A DNA stretch of 64,000 nt, taken from NCBI GenBank assembly GCA_017051695.1, contig JAFIDK010000005.1, forward strand, positions 248,001-312,000, in the 5' to 3' direction. This document shows positions 17,056 through 25,833 of this stretch, in pieces. The position numbers were made by a program, and so were the translations under genes. The notes below the pieces were generated by a model. That model made no database searches. It was not told where the DNA came from and saw nothing but the letters and a program-made list of their open reading frames with translations. This DNA is from Algoriphagus aestuarii. GTDB lineage: Bacteria > Bacteroidota > Bacteroidia > Cytophagales > Cyclobacteriaceae. The first letter of the stretch is position 1. Each line of letters begins with the position of its first letter.

Positions 17056-18687
17056 TTAAGTCTGGATAACTCCCACATTAAATCTTTCAGAAATCGGAGC
17101 ATGGTCGGCTGCCTCGATGCCCATACTGATTACTTTTCTCGTTTCTCGAGGGTCTATGACTCCGTCCACCCAAAGCCGGGATGCAGCATAATATGGACTG
17201 AGCTCTTCATTGTATTTATTGGTAATTTCATCCAGTAGTTCCTTTTCATCAGCTTCAGAAATTTCCTTTCCTTTTTTCTTTAAGGAAGCTACCTTGATCT
17301 GGAGCAAGGTTTTAGCGGCAGAAGCACCGGACATCACAGCCATTTGGGCTGTAGGCCAGGAGTAAATCAAGCGGGGGTCATAGGCCTTTCCGCACATGGC
17401 ATAGTTTCCGGCTCCGTAAGAATTGCCAAGAATGATGGTGAATTTTGGAACGACTGAATTTGCCATGGCATTGACCATTTTAGCTCCATCTTTGATAATG
17501 CCTCCATGCTCAGCTTTACTTCCTACCATAAAGCCACTGACATCCTGTAGAAACACCAAAGGGATTTTCCGCTGGTTGCAATTCATGATAAACCTTGCCG
17601 CCTTATCTGCAGAATCAGAGTAAATCACCCCTCCCATCTGCATTTCTCCTTTGGCAGTCTTCACAATCTTCCGTTGATTGGCTACTATCCCAACTGCCCA
17701 GCCATCTATTCTGGCTGTACCACAGATCAATGTCTTGCCGTACTCTTTTTTGTATTCATCTAGTTCTCCAGCGTCCACCAGACCTTTGATTACATCCAGC
17801 ATATCATAGGGTTTCACTCGTTCCAATGGAAAAACATCCAATAATTGATCACCTGAAATACTTGGGCCCTTGGGTTCTTTCCGATCAAAACCGGCCTTTG
17901 GATCTTTTCCTATCTTGTCAAAGATATCCCGTATCGCATCCAGGCATTCCTGATCGGTTTCATACTTGTTATCTGTCACTCCGGAAATTTCACAATGCGT
18001 AGTAGCACCACCAAGGGTCTCATTGTCCACTGACTCGCCAATCGCAGCTTTTACTAAGTAGGATCCTGCCAGGAATATGGATCCTGTCTTGTCAACAATC
18101 ATGGCTTCATCAGACATGATAGGTAAATATGCCCCGCCGGCAACACAGCTTCCCATGATTGCTGCTACTTGAACTATCCCCATCGCCGACATCTTGGCAT
18201 TGTTCCGAAATTGTCTTCCAAAGTGCTCTTTGTCAGGAAAAATCTCATTTTGCATGGGAAGAAATACACCAGCACTATCAACGAGATAAATTATCGGAAG
18301 GCGGTTTTCCATGGCCACTTCCTGAGCTCTAAGGTTTTTTTTAGCTGTCATTGGAAACCAGGCTCCTGCTTTGACAGTCGCATCATTTGCTACGATTACG
18401 ACCATTTTTCCTTTGACATATCCAATCCCAGTCACCACTCCGGCAGAAGGGCAACCTCCCTCATCCTCATACAATCCATCCGCTGCAAAAGCGCCTATCT
18501 CCAAAAAATCAGATTCCTTATCTACCAGATATTGGATTCGCTCTCTGGCAGTAAGTTTACCTTTATCATGTTCTTTGGCAATTCGCTTAGGTCCTCCACC
18601 AAGCTTTACTTGCTCAGTTTTAGACCTTAAGGTTTCCAGTAACGATTGAAAAGTTTGTGGTTCCATATATAAAGTTTGTGGTTCCAT
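17056..18687 (-). CDS. Acyl-CoA carboxylase, carboxyltransferase (beta) subunit
   Basis: A carboxyltransferase of about 543 residues of the propionyl/methylcrotonyl-CoA carboxylase beta type. It transfers carboxyl from biotin to an acyl-CoA. Both crotonase-like halves are present, with the oxyanion motifs GSCVAGGAYLP in the first and GNSYGAGNYAMCGKAYDP in the second; KTAKGEMQMGGVIYSDSADK also resembles methylcrotonyl-CoA carboxylase beta. No biotin carboxylase subunit is nearby. The start is ambiguous: a 21-bp tandem duplication gives two in-frame ATGs, at 18687 (MEPQTLYMEPQTF) and at 18666 (MEPQTF). A longer reading from 18771 has no family support. Confidence 0.88.
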   Translation of the reverse strand: MEPQTLYMEPQTFQSLLETLRSKTEQVKLGGGPKRIAKEHDKGKLTARERIQYLVDKESDFLEIGAFAADGLYEDEGGCPSAGVVTGIGYVKGKMVVIVANDATVKAGAWFPMTAKKNLRAQEVAMENRLPIIYLVDSAGVFLPMQNEIFPDKEHFGRQFRNNAKMSAMGIVQVAAIMGSCVAGGAYLPIMSDEAMIVDKTGSIFLAGSYLVKAAIGESVDNETLGGATTHCEISGVTDNKYETDQECLDAIRDIFDKIGKDPKAGFDRKEPKGPSISGDQLLDVFPLERVKPYDMLDVIKGLVDAGELDEYKKEYGKTLICGTARIDGWAVGIVANQRKIVKTAKGEMQMGGVIYSDSADKAARFIMNCNQRKIPLVFLQDVSGFMVGSKAEHGGIIKDGAKMVNAMANSVVPKFTIILGNSYGAGNYAMCGKAYDPRLIYSWPTAQMAVMSGASAAKTLLQIKVASLKKKGKEISEADEKELLDEITNKYNEELSPYYAASRLWVDGVIDPRETRKVISMGIEAADHAPISERFNVGVIQT

Positions 18688-18691
18688 ATAT
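18650..18691. repeat. Perfect 21-bp tandem duplication over the carboxylase start codon
   Basis: The 21-bp unit at 18650-18670 is repeated exactly at 18671-18691. Each copy carries the start ATG and the codons for MEPQT of the minus-strand carboxylase gene. The duplication is in frame and adds seven residues or a second initiation site. Confidence 0.9.
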
Positions 18692-18772
18692 AATATAGGA
18701 TTTAGAAATATTTTGGGTTTATGGTTTAAAAACTCCAAATCTCGCTTTAGAGTTTGATTGAATATAAACAAA

Positions 18773-18800
18773 AGCCCTTTTTCTGGAGAGAAAAAGGGCT
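18773..18800 (-). terminator. Intrinsic terminator after the amidase gene
   Basis: AGCCCTTTTTCT and AGAAAAAGGGCT form a 12-bp stem with a 4-nt loop. On the minus strand it is followed by a T-rich stretch. It lies 24 bp past the amidase stop and before the carboxylase start, so it separates the two transcripts. Confidence 0.85.
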
Positions 18801-18824
18801 AAATGATTCTGCGTCAACAACAAA

Positions 18825-19625
18825 TTAATTGCCTTCGATTCCTTCTTTATAGTCACGGATAGACCTATAAATAGCTGAAGCCATGTATTCTTGACCTTTT
18901 TGACTCATCAAAAATGTCTCCTCTGCAGAATTGGATAAAAAACCCAATTCTATCAAAACACTTGGCATAGACGGAGTCCATAGCACATAAAAAGGCCCCT
19001 GCTTTACCCCTCTGCTTTTTCTACCAACCCGATCTTTGAATTGCGTTTCCACATGGTCCGCCAAGGTCACTGAATTTTCAAAGTGAACTTTAGACATCAG
19101 GTTAAACATCATATAAGATTCCGGAGAACCAGGCTCAAAGCCTTCGTAGTTTTCTTTGTAATTATCCTCCAGAAGAATCACAGAGTTTTCTCTTTTCACT
19201 ATATCAAAATTGGCATCGAAATGCTTCATCCCCATCACAAATGTCTCTGTTCCGAAAGCTGAACGGTTTGCAGCGGAATTAGAGTGGATAGACACAAACA
19301 AATCGGCTTTGTTTTTATTGGCAATGATCGGTCTCTCTTTCAACTCTGGGAAACTATCATCTTTTCTGGTGTAGATCACTTCTACATCCTGAAGATTTTC
19401 TTCAATATATTTCCCTACTAAAAGGGCAACTGCAAGATTAATATTCTTTTCTTTGGATCTGGAACCAATATTACCCGGATCTCTTCCGCCATGTCCCGCA
19501 TCGATGACAATTTTCTTCATTCGAAACGCTGGCATCATAGATTCGTTAGTAATGAATCCACCAAATACAAATGGGATCAGGAAAACTAATGTGAGAAGAA
19601 TTTTTTTGCTTTTGGACCGTTCCAT
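18825..19625 (-). CDS. N-acetylmuramoyl-L-alanine amidase (Amidase_3)
   Basis: A 266-residue zinc amidase that cleaves the peptide from MurNAc in peptidoglycan. It has an N-terminal membrane or signal segment (KKILLTLVFLIPFVFGGFI). Zinc and catalytic motifs are in order: IDAGHGGRDPG (His), the Glu of LKERPIIANK, FVSIHSNSA (His) and VLIELGFLSN (catalytic Glu). The start at 19625 gives the hydrophobic N-terminus; the longer frame to 19898 runs antisense through the LptD-like gene. A terminator follows the stop. Confidence 0.9.
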   Translation of the reverse strand: MERSKSKKILLTLVFLIPFVFGGFITNESMMPAFRMKKIVIDAGHGGRDPGNIGSRSKEKNINLAVALLVGKYIEENLQDVEVIYTRKDDSFPELKERPIIANKNKADLFVSIHSNSAANRSAFGTETFVMGMKHFDANFDIVKRENSVILLEDNYKENYEGFEPGSPESYMMFNLMSKVHFENSVTLADHVETQFKDRVGRKSRGVKQGPFYVLWTPSMPSVLIELGFLSNSAEETFLMSQKGQEYMASAIYRSIRDYKEGIEGN

Positions 19626-19686
19626 GAGGGCAATAGAATTAACTTTACGCGAAATTTTACACAAATTAAACAAAGCGCAATCAACT

Positions 19687-22419
19687 GTGCAGGGATTTAG
19701 ACTCCTTTTATTTTCACTATTCGGATTACTGATTGCTCCATTATGGGCAGCTGCACAGCAACCTACCAAACAAGTTGAGAGAAGGTTGACTTTGCCTGAC
19801 ACATTGGTTTCACCAATTTCTGACACCTTACCGGAATCCAACCCTCCAGCATTGCGAGACACTTTGCCTTCTGATAGCTTGGCAAAAATTATGCCCACTG
19901 GGCCGATTACTCAAGATATTACCTATTATGCCGAGGATAGCATAGTTTCTGATTTCGCAGAAAATAAGGTTTACCTCTATAACAAAGCATGGTTTGAGTA
20001 TGGGGAAATGAAGCTAGAAGCAGATCTGATCGTGATTGACTGGAAAAACTCCATGCTTTATGCTACTGGAGTAACAGATAGTCTAGGGAATATTACCGGA
20101 AATCCGTTCTTTAAAGACGGACCCAATGTCTATGAAATCCGAAAAGAGATGCGCTATAATTTTGCGACTCAAAAAGCACTCATCAAAGATGTGGTCACAG
20201 AGCAACAAGATGGAGTACTCAGAGGAGAAACCATCAAAAAGACCGAAGACGGCAGTATATATTTAAGTCATGGGTACTACACAACCTGTAAACTGACCGA
20301 ACCCCATTGGCATATTTCATCCAATAAGATCAAGTCTATCCAAGGGAAACAAGTGGTTTCCGGTCCTTTCAATCTCTATTTCAATGGTATTCCTACTCCT
20401 CTCGGTTTGCCTTTTGGAATTATCCCAGATACTCCTGAAGAAAAAGCCTCTGGAATCATCTTCCCTTCTTATGGTAGCGAACAAGTTAGGGGATTATTCC
20501 TGAAAGATTTTGGCTATTACTTTGCCATCAACGATTATATACACGCACGATTTACAGGTGACATCTATTCTAAAGGCGGATGGGGAGCCAAGTCACAAGC
20601 TGTTTATAAAAAGCGCTACCGCTATGGAGGAAGTTTTAATTTAGACTTTCAGAAATTTGTTTCACCGGAAACTGAATTGAATCCAGTCAGGTATAACACC
20701 TTCAGAATTCAATGGAGCCACACTCCTGAATCAAGGGGTACAGGCAGGTTTTCTGCCTCTGTCAATGCTGGAAGCACAAGCTATTTCAACAATGTGATCA
20801 ATCAGAATAATTTCCAAAATAACATCACATCGGAATTCACTTCCAATGTCTCCTATTCAAAATCCTTTACCGGCACTCCATTTTCCATGTCTGCGAATAT
20901 GAGGCATTCACAAAGCGTTTCTACAGGGGAAGTAAGGTTGGAATTACCAACCATTTCTTTGAATATGAACCGTCAGAGTCCATTTAGAAATGTGAAATTT
21001 GAGCCTTTAAAAACCCTGAATGTGGCATGGAATTTCAATATGCAAAACTCCATTACCAACCGGGTAGATCAGTCATTCGGTGTTCCTACCGATTTGAACA
21101 CTGGTAATGAAGAAACTGATTACATCGATTTTAATTTTGCGAACGCCAAGTTGTTATTAGACAATGCCAATAACGGCGCTAGAAACACCATTCCCATTTC
21201 TTCCAATTTCACCCTATTTAAGTACTTCACTGGCACGGCGTCTTTTAATTACCAGGAACTATGGTATCTAAACAGAATCAATTATTACTACAACCCTTCT
21301 GAGGAGCGGGTGGACAAAATCATCGAAGATGGATTTAACAGAATTGGAACTTACAGTTCTTCATTCGCGATGAACACCAACATTTATGGCTTCTTTAATT
21401 TCAAAGGAAAAGGAAAGGTTCAAACCATCAGGCAGCACCTACAGCCATCGATTGGTTTTAGTTTCAGACCTGATTTTTCTGACCCGAAATATGGGTATTA
21501 CCAGGAAGTACAAATCAACGAAGAGGGAGACACCAGGTTATTATCAAGACACCAAGGCTTCATTTATGGAGGAGCTACATTGGGTGAGTCTAGAGCAATG
21601 ACGTTTAACCTTAGGAATGTTCTAGAAGCCAAAATCAAAAACGCATCCGATACAGCTGAGGAAACGACCAAAAAGATCCCATTGCTGGAGACCCTTAACC
21701 TGAGCACCAGTTATAACTTTGCTGCTGACTCTTTTAATCTCGCTCCGCTGAGCATCAGTGCGCGTACAAGTTTTTTTGACAGAAAACTCTCTGTCAATAT
21801 GAGTACTACTCTAGATCCTTATGCCACTGCTCCTTATTTAACCAACAGTGGAGAAGAATCAATCAGAAGGATCAATGAATATGCCTGGAAAAACGGTCAG
21901 GGAATTGGTACGATCAGAAATGCCTCTCTAAACATGAATATGTCTCTGAACCCCGGTGGAAATAAAACCCAGGGTGAAGTAAGAGATGAGGTCACATCCA
22001 ATTTCCTACAGCAAGGTGGTGTTCTCAATGAATTTGCGGAAAGTGAAATAAATAGAATCGTAACCGATCCGAGTCAGTACATAGACTGGAATATCCCTTG
22101 GAATCTGAGCTTTGGATACAACCTGAGTTATAGTAAACAAACTACCGGAACCACCAATATTACGCAAGGTGTCAACATGAGTGGGGATGTATCTTTATCT
22201 GAAAAGTGGAAAATCAATTTCAATACCGGGATAGATCTTCAGGCCCAAAAAATCACCCAATCCATGATTGGTATCGCAAGGGACTTACATTGCTGGCAAA
22301 TGAACGTAAGCTGGATTCCTTTTGGAAGATTTACTTCCTACAGTATTGATATCCGTGTAAAATCAAGCATCCTTCAAGACCTGAAAGTTTCTAGGAGAAG
22401 ATCGTTTTTTGACAACTAA
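19687..22419 (+). CDS. LptD/OstA-like outer-membrane LPS assembly protein
   Basis: A protein of about 910 residues with a signal peptide (FRLLLFSLFGLLIAPLWAAAQ). Then comes an OstA-like beta-jellyroll region (about residues 75-270, with TYYAEDSIVSDFAENKVYLY and VVSGPFNLYFNGIPTPLGLPFG) and a long beta-barrel region to the C-terminus. This is the Bacteroidota form of LptD, which inserts LPS into the outer leaflet. The GTG at 19687 is preferred because it starts the signal peptide directly and leaves 61 bp to the divergent amidase. The ATG at 19624 is possible but overlaps the amidase start codon itself. Confidence 0.85.
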   Translation: MQGFRLLLFSLFGLLIAPLWAAAQQPTKQVERRLTLPDTLVSPISDTLPESNPPALRDTLPSDSLAKIMPTGPITQDITYYAEDSIVSDFAENKVYLYNKAWFEYGEMKLEADLIVIDWKNSMLYATGVTDSLGNITGNPFFKDGPNVYEIRKEMRYNFATQKALIKDVVTEQQDGVLRGETIKKTEDGSIYLSHGYYTTCKLTEPHWHISSNKIKSIQGKQVVSGPFNLYFNGIPTPLGLPFGIIPDTPEEKASGIIFPSYGSEQVRGLFLKDFGYYFAINDYIHARFTGDIYSKGGWGAKSQAVYKKRYRYGGSFNLDFQKFVSPETELNPVRYNTFRIQWSHTPESRGTGRFSASVNAGSTSYFNNVINQNNFQNNITSEFTSNVSYSKSFTGTPFSMSANMRHSQSVSTGEVRLELPTISLNMNRQSPFRNVKFEPLKTLNVAWNFNMQNSITNRVDQSFGVPTDLNTGNEETDYIDFNFANAKLLLDNANNGARNTIPISSNFTLFKYFTGTASFNYQELWYLNRINYYYNPSEERVDKIIEDGFNRIGTYSSSFAMNTNIYGFFNFKGKGKVQTIRQHLQPSIGFSFRPDFSDPKYGYYQEVQINEEGDTRLLSRHQGFIYGGATLGESRAMTFNLRNVLEAKIKNASDTAEETTKKIPLLETLNLSTSYNFAADSFNLAPLSISARTSFFDRKLSVNMSTTLDPYATAPYLTNSGEESIRRINEYAWKNGQGIGTIRNASLNMNMSLNPGGNKTQGEVRDEVTSNFLQQGGVLNEFAESEINRIVTDPSQYIDWNIPWNLSFGYNLSYSKQTTGTTNITQGVNMSGDVSLSEKWKINFNTGIDLQAQKITQSMIGIARDLHCWQMNVSWIPFGRFTSYSIDIRVKSSILQDLKVSRRRSFFDN

Positions 22420-22425
22420 TCGATG

Positions 22426-22947
22426 TCGGATTTTTGATTTCGGATTTCGGATTTAGACCAACCCTAACACAACTTGAATCTTGATTGATGAATTGTAAAA
22501 TCTGTAGAATAAGCTTATTTCAGATCAGTTTTTTTTCACTTACATCGTCATTTTTTTATGAAGAAGATACTAAAATCCAGATCCAAAGCTTTCGCAATTG
22601 CGATAATCAAAATGGTTGAGAGCTTGCCAAAAAGAAATGCTACTTATATAATTTCCAACCAACTTGTTAAATCCTCTACCTCAATCGGAGCAAATTACAG
22701 AGCTGCATTACGCGCGAGATCGAAAGCAGAACTCATTGCAAAAATAGGTATCGTAGAAGAGGAAGCAGATGAAACTTTGTATTGGTTGGAAATTTTAAAA
22801 GAAGGTGGGATTGCTTCCCCTGAAATTATTGATCCGCTCTGGAAAGAGTGTAATGAGCTACTATCCATTTTTATAGCGACCATCAAAACAACAAAAGCAA
22901 GTTCATCCTAAATAATAGTTTTCACGGATCCGAAATCAAACATCCGA
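22426..22947. repeat. 20-bp imperfect inverted repeat bracketing the four-helix-bundle gene
   Basis: TCGGATTTTTGATTTCGGAT at 22426-22445 is matched in reverse complement at 22928-22947 with 19 of 20 identical. Both ends sit inside longer runs of GATTTCGG-like units. The repeats enclose exactly one gene, so this looks like a small mobile or recombined cassette. Confidence 0.7.
22558..22911 (+). CDS. Four-helix-bundle protein (23S rRNA intervening-sequence protein family)
   Basis: A 117-residue all-helical protein. It has the family's hallmark regions: KAFAIAIIKMVESLPK, QLVKSSTSIGANYRAA, AKIGIVEEEADETLYWLE and a closing CNELLSIFIATIKTTK. Members form pentameric bundles and are encoded in 23S rRNA intervening sequences and, very often, as single genes scattered through Bacteroidota genomes. 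The function is unknown; an RNA- or DNA-associated role is only suspected. Near-perfect inverted repeats flank the gene. Confidence 0.9.
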   Translation: MKKILKSRSKAFAIAIIKMVESLPKRNATYIISNQLVKSSTSIGANYRAALRARSKAELIAKIGIVEEEADETLYWLEILKEGGIASPEIIDPLWKECNELLSIFIATIKTTKASSS

Positions 22948-22959
22948 AATCCAAAATCG

Positions 22960-24174
22960 TCAGACTCTCGACCTGCTCAAAGGCATCGTCATACATCTTG
23001 GCCCTCCAAGTCCCCTACTCAATTCGGACGAAGGAATTTCTAGTACTTCCACTCCCATTTGGCGTAAAGCTCTATTGGTGTGAATATTCCGATTATAAGA
23101 TATTACTCTACGGGGACCGATAGCAAACACATTTGCCCCATCAAACCACTGTTCGCGTTGGGAATAATCAGGGTTTCCATCCGCAGTATGTAGGATTTCC
23201 AAATGTGGTATTTCACGTTCCAAAATTGTCAATAAAGATTCTTTCAGGACTTCTCTTTTAATATGGACTTTGTCACCATTTACTTCTTTCAGCGTGTACA
23301 AAGAAGTCTGCAACACCGCATTCAGCGCATCGGGGTATGTCAACACCAAGTTTTCGTCTAGAATGGTAAAGACTGTATCCAGGTGCATGTATTGACGTTT
23401 TTTAGGAAGATGTACTTCATATACGCGCTGCACCGTACCTTCAGAAAGCATGGCTTTGGCTGCATGATAAATTGCTTTTTCATCGGTCCTTTCGGAATTG
23501 CCTATTGCGACAGCCTTTCCAGAAAGGACGATCACATCCCCGCCCTCAATGCTCGGTGGGTTATCATGTCCATTTACAGGATAAAGTCGATTCACATTGT
23601 CTTTGAAATCCATATGATTTTCAAAAATTGTCCTTAATAAGTCTGCCTCCCTCTGCCTGCCATCCATTTTCATACTAGAGAAAATAATTCCCGAGGGAGT
23701 TAATGCCATAGGATCTCGCTGGAAGTATAAGTTGGGACAAGGGGAAATTGCAAAAGCAGATTCCATCAATTCACCTGAATTTAGATTGGGGAGTTTTTTT
23801 CTTAATTCGTGAATCTTCAACCCTGCAGTCAAAATAGAGGCACATTCCGCTGTGGAATACCTCTCTAAAATATCTTCAGCCAAATGCACCAAACCTGCCC
23901 TTTTTAAAGATTCCCGCATCAGTTGAAGCAATATTGATTCATCATATAAAACCCGAATCAATAATTCCCTTAGTTGATAAACCTGAGCTCCAGTAGAATC
24001 TTTGATCAAATTGGAAAATGCATCATGCTCGCGCTGCAGAGCCTCTAAATAAGGCACATCCTCGAATAACAAAAACTCCTTGTTGTAAGGTGTCAGACGA
24101 TCAATTTCCCTTCCAGGTCTATGCATCAATACCGCCTTAAGCGTTCCAAATTCTGAATTGAGACGAAGATTCAT
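22960..24174 (-). CDS. arcA: Arginine deiminase
   Basis: A 404-residue enzyme converting arginine to citrulline and ammonia. Active-site elements of the guanidine-modifying superfamily are present: YFQRDPMALTP, SIEGGDVIVL, QYMHLDTVFTIL and the nucleophile Cys394 in GGPRCMTMPLSR. Length and motif order match classical ArcA. It stands alone, with no arcB, arcC or arginine/ornithine antiporter in the window, so the usual ATP-yielding pathway is not encoded as an operon here. A role in citrulline or arginine turnover is possible. Confidence 0.92.
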   Translation of the reverse strand: MNLRLNSEFGTLKAVLMHRPGREIDRLTPYNKEFLLFEDVPYLEALQREHDAFSNLIKDSTGAQVYQLRELLIRVLYDESILLQLMRESLKRAGLVHLAEDILERYSTAECASILTAGLKIHELRKKLPNLNSGELMESAFAISPCPNLYFQRDPMALTPSGIIFSSMKMDGRQREADLLRTIFENHMDFKDNVNRLYPVNGHDNPPSIEGGDVIVLSGKAVAIGNSERTDEKAIYHAAKAMLSEGTVQRVYEVHLPKKRQYMHLDTVFTILDENLVLTYPDALNAVLQTSLYTLKEVNGDKVHIKREVLKESLLTILEREIPHLEILHTADGNPDYSQREQWFDGANVFAIGPRRVISYNRNIHTNRALRQMGVEVLEIPSSELSRGLGGPRCMTMPLSRSRV

Positions 24175-24354
24175 TCAATTATATTTTTTATACCTATTTT
24201 AATTATTTATTATATTTTTTCAAAAAAAATCAATGATTTATTAGTGATAATAAAATTTCTATGAAAATTATTCCTTTTAAACTAATTCAATAGACTCGCT
24301 TTTTCCTATTAATATTGAAAATTTATTTCCCAAAAAATTAATCGGGGTATCATT

Positions 24355-24374
24355 GTTGGACTTATAAATCCAAC
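24355..24374. promoter_or_regulatory. Short palindrome upstream of the DUF4197 gene
   Basis: GTTGGA and TCCAAC form 6-bp arms around an 8-nt spacer, ending 19 bp before the ATG at 24394. It may be an operator or a 5' UTR hairpin. There is no other support. Confidence 0.25.
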
Positions 24375-24393
24375 TCAGAAACCAAACTCAACC

Positions 24394-25125
24394 ATGAAAT
24401 CCAAAATCAACAAGAATATAGCATTTATCTTTCTCTTTTTTGGCCTGCTAAGCACAGGATGTGATACAATTAATCAATTGGGCGGGCAATTAGGACTCGG
24501 TACTCCGACAGAGCAAGAAATCAACCTGGGATTAAAACAAGCATTGGAATATGGAACAGGCTATGCTTCTGAAAGGCTTTCCCAGGAGGATGGGTATTTG
24601 GGAAATTTAGCGATCAAAATAGTATTCCCCGAAGAAGCACAAAAAGTTGAAAACACACTTCGGTCCATTGGATTAGGAAATCTATGTGATCAAGTTATCA
24701 CAAGTGTCAACAGAGCGGCAGAAGATGCTGCGATGGAAGCGAAGCCTATTTTTGTGGCAGCCATCAAAGAGATGACCATTAACGATGTGAAAAACATCCT
24801 ATTAGGACAGGACAATGCCGCTACTTTATATTTTGAAAACAAAACCACGAGTGCTCTGGAGTCCAAGTTCAAACCGATCATAGAATCCAGCCTCAATAAA
24901 GTAGGAGCCACTAAATACTGGGGAGATGTCATTGGCAAATACAATCAAGTGCCATTAGTAAAACCAATCGAAACAGATTTATCACGCTATGTGACTCAAA
25001 AGGCTATTGATGGTTTATTTTATGAGATTGCAAAGGAGGAGTTGAAAATCCGTGAAAACGTTACTGCAAGAAGTACTTTATTGCTCCAAAAAGTGTTTGG
25101 ATATGCTGATTCTCAAGGCTCTTGA
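24394..25125 (+). CDS. DUF4197 lipoprotein
   Basis: A 243-residue lipoprotein. The signal segment ends LLSTGC (Cys23), then LGLGTPTEQEINLGLKQALEYGTGYA opens the DUF4197 domain, which covers nearly the whole mature part (GYLGNLAIKIVFPEEAQKVE, FFENKTT-type and FYEIAKEELKIRENVTARST regions). The family is widespread in Gram-negatives, is probably an outer-membrane-tethered periplasmic protein, and is of unknown function. The gene is monocistronic and divergent from arcA. Confidence 0.88.
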   Translation: MKSKINKNIAFIFLFFGLLSTGCDTINQLGGQLGLGTPTEQEINLGLKQALEYGTGYASERLSQEDGYLGNLAIKIVFPEEAQKVENTLRSIGLGNLCDQVITSVNRAAEDAAMEAKPIFVAAIKEMTINDVKNILLGQDNAATLYFENKTTSALESKFKPIIESSLNKVGATKYWGDVIGKYNQVPLVKPIETDLSRYVTQKAIDGLFYEIAKEELKIRENVTARSTLLLQKVFGYADSQGS

Positions 25126-25268
25126 CAGAGAATTACTAACCATGTAAATTTTTAAGGCAATTCGTATGATTTAAAACCACTTGTTTGGTTTTTATATATT
25201 TGTAAAAGTCAGATTTCACCTGGGTCTACCATCGATCAAATTCCAGAAAGACTGACTATTATTTCTAA

Positions 25269-25276
25269 TATATTTG
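25269..25276 (+). promoter_or_regulatory. Candidate -7 promoter box (TATATTTG)
   Basis: TATATTTG fits TAnnTTTG and lies 38 bp before the response-regulator ATG at 25315. A second match at 25195-25202 is further away. No clear -33 element was found. Confidence 0.35.
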
Positions 25277-25314
25277 TTTTGCCACATAAAAGTAGGTGAG
25301 AGAAATTCCTAACC

Positions 25315-25752
25315 ATGGATGATAAGCTAACAATCTTTTACACAGACGACGACATCGATGACTTGGAGTTTTTCAAGACAATTGTAAAGATGATCACGGA
25401 CAAATATGCCGTGGTTACCCATATGAATGGAAAGCAATTGCTCCATGCTCTTGATAATCCTCCACCAAATCCCTACCTGCTTTTCCTTGATATAAACATG
25501 CCTGGAATGAATGGCATAGAGGTATTGCAAACTCTAAGGAATTCAGAAAAGCACGCAAGCTTGCCAATAATCATGTTTTCTACTACAAAAGATGAAACCA
25601 TCATTGAGAAAACAAGGGCTTTAGGTGCTAATTATTTTGTGCCCAAAGCAGGAAATTTCAAGCTCCTTCGTGAATCAATAGAGCACACACTCAATATCAA
25701 TTGGAATAGTTTTATTGCTGATAATAGTAATTACCTCTACCACAGTAATTAA
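25315..25752 (+). CDS. Single-domain response regulator
   Basis: A 145-residue stand-alone receiver domain. The acidic pair is Asp11-Asp12 (FYTDDDIDD), the phosphoacceptor Asp59 lies in LLFLDINMPGMNG, the Thr/Ser switch is in IIMFSTT, and the conserved Lys111 is in FVPKAG. There is no output domain, so it probably works by protein-protein contacts, as in Bacteroidota phosphorelays. No cognate kinase lies next to it; it is alone on the plus strand. Confidence 0.92.
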   Translation: MDDKLTIFYTDDDIDDLEFFKTIVKMITDKYAVVTHMNGKQLLHALDNPPPNPYLLFLDINMPGMNGIEVLQTLRNSEKHASLPIIMFSTTKDETIIEKTRALGANYFVPKAGNFKLLRESIEHTLNINWNSFIADNSNYLYHSN

Positions 25753-25833
25753 AGAAGGAGTGTCTAATCAGAAGAAAAATCAAAAGCTGAAAGCAGCGAT
25801 CTAGATTACAAGATCTGAGTGAAGACATTTGCT

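Noticed and set aside
18169-18630. A 153-codon plus-strand frame inside the acyl-CoA carboxylase gene
   Set aside because: It is antisense to a strongly conserved enzyme; composition is not protein-like.
19626-19898. A 91-residue N-terminal extension of the amidase
   Set aside because: It runs antisense through the LptD signal peptide region; the hydrophobic N-terminus at 19625 is the natural start.
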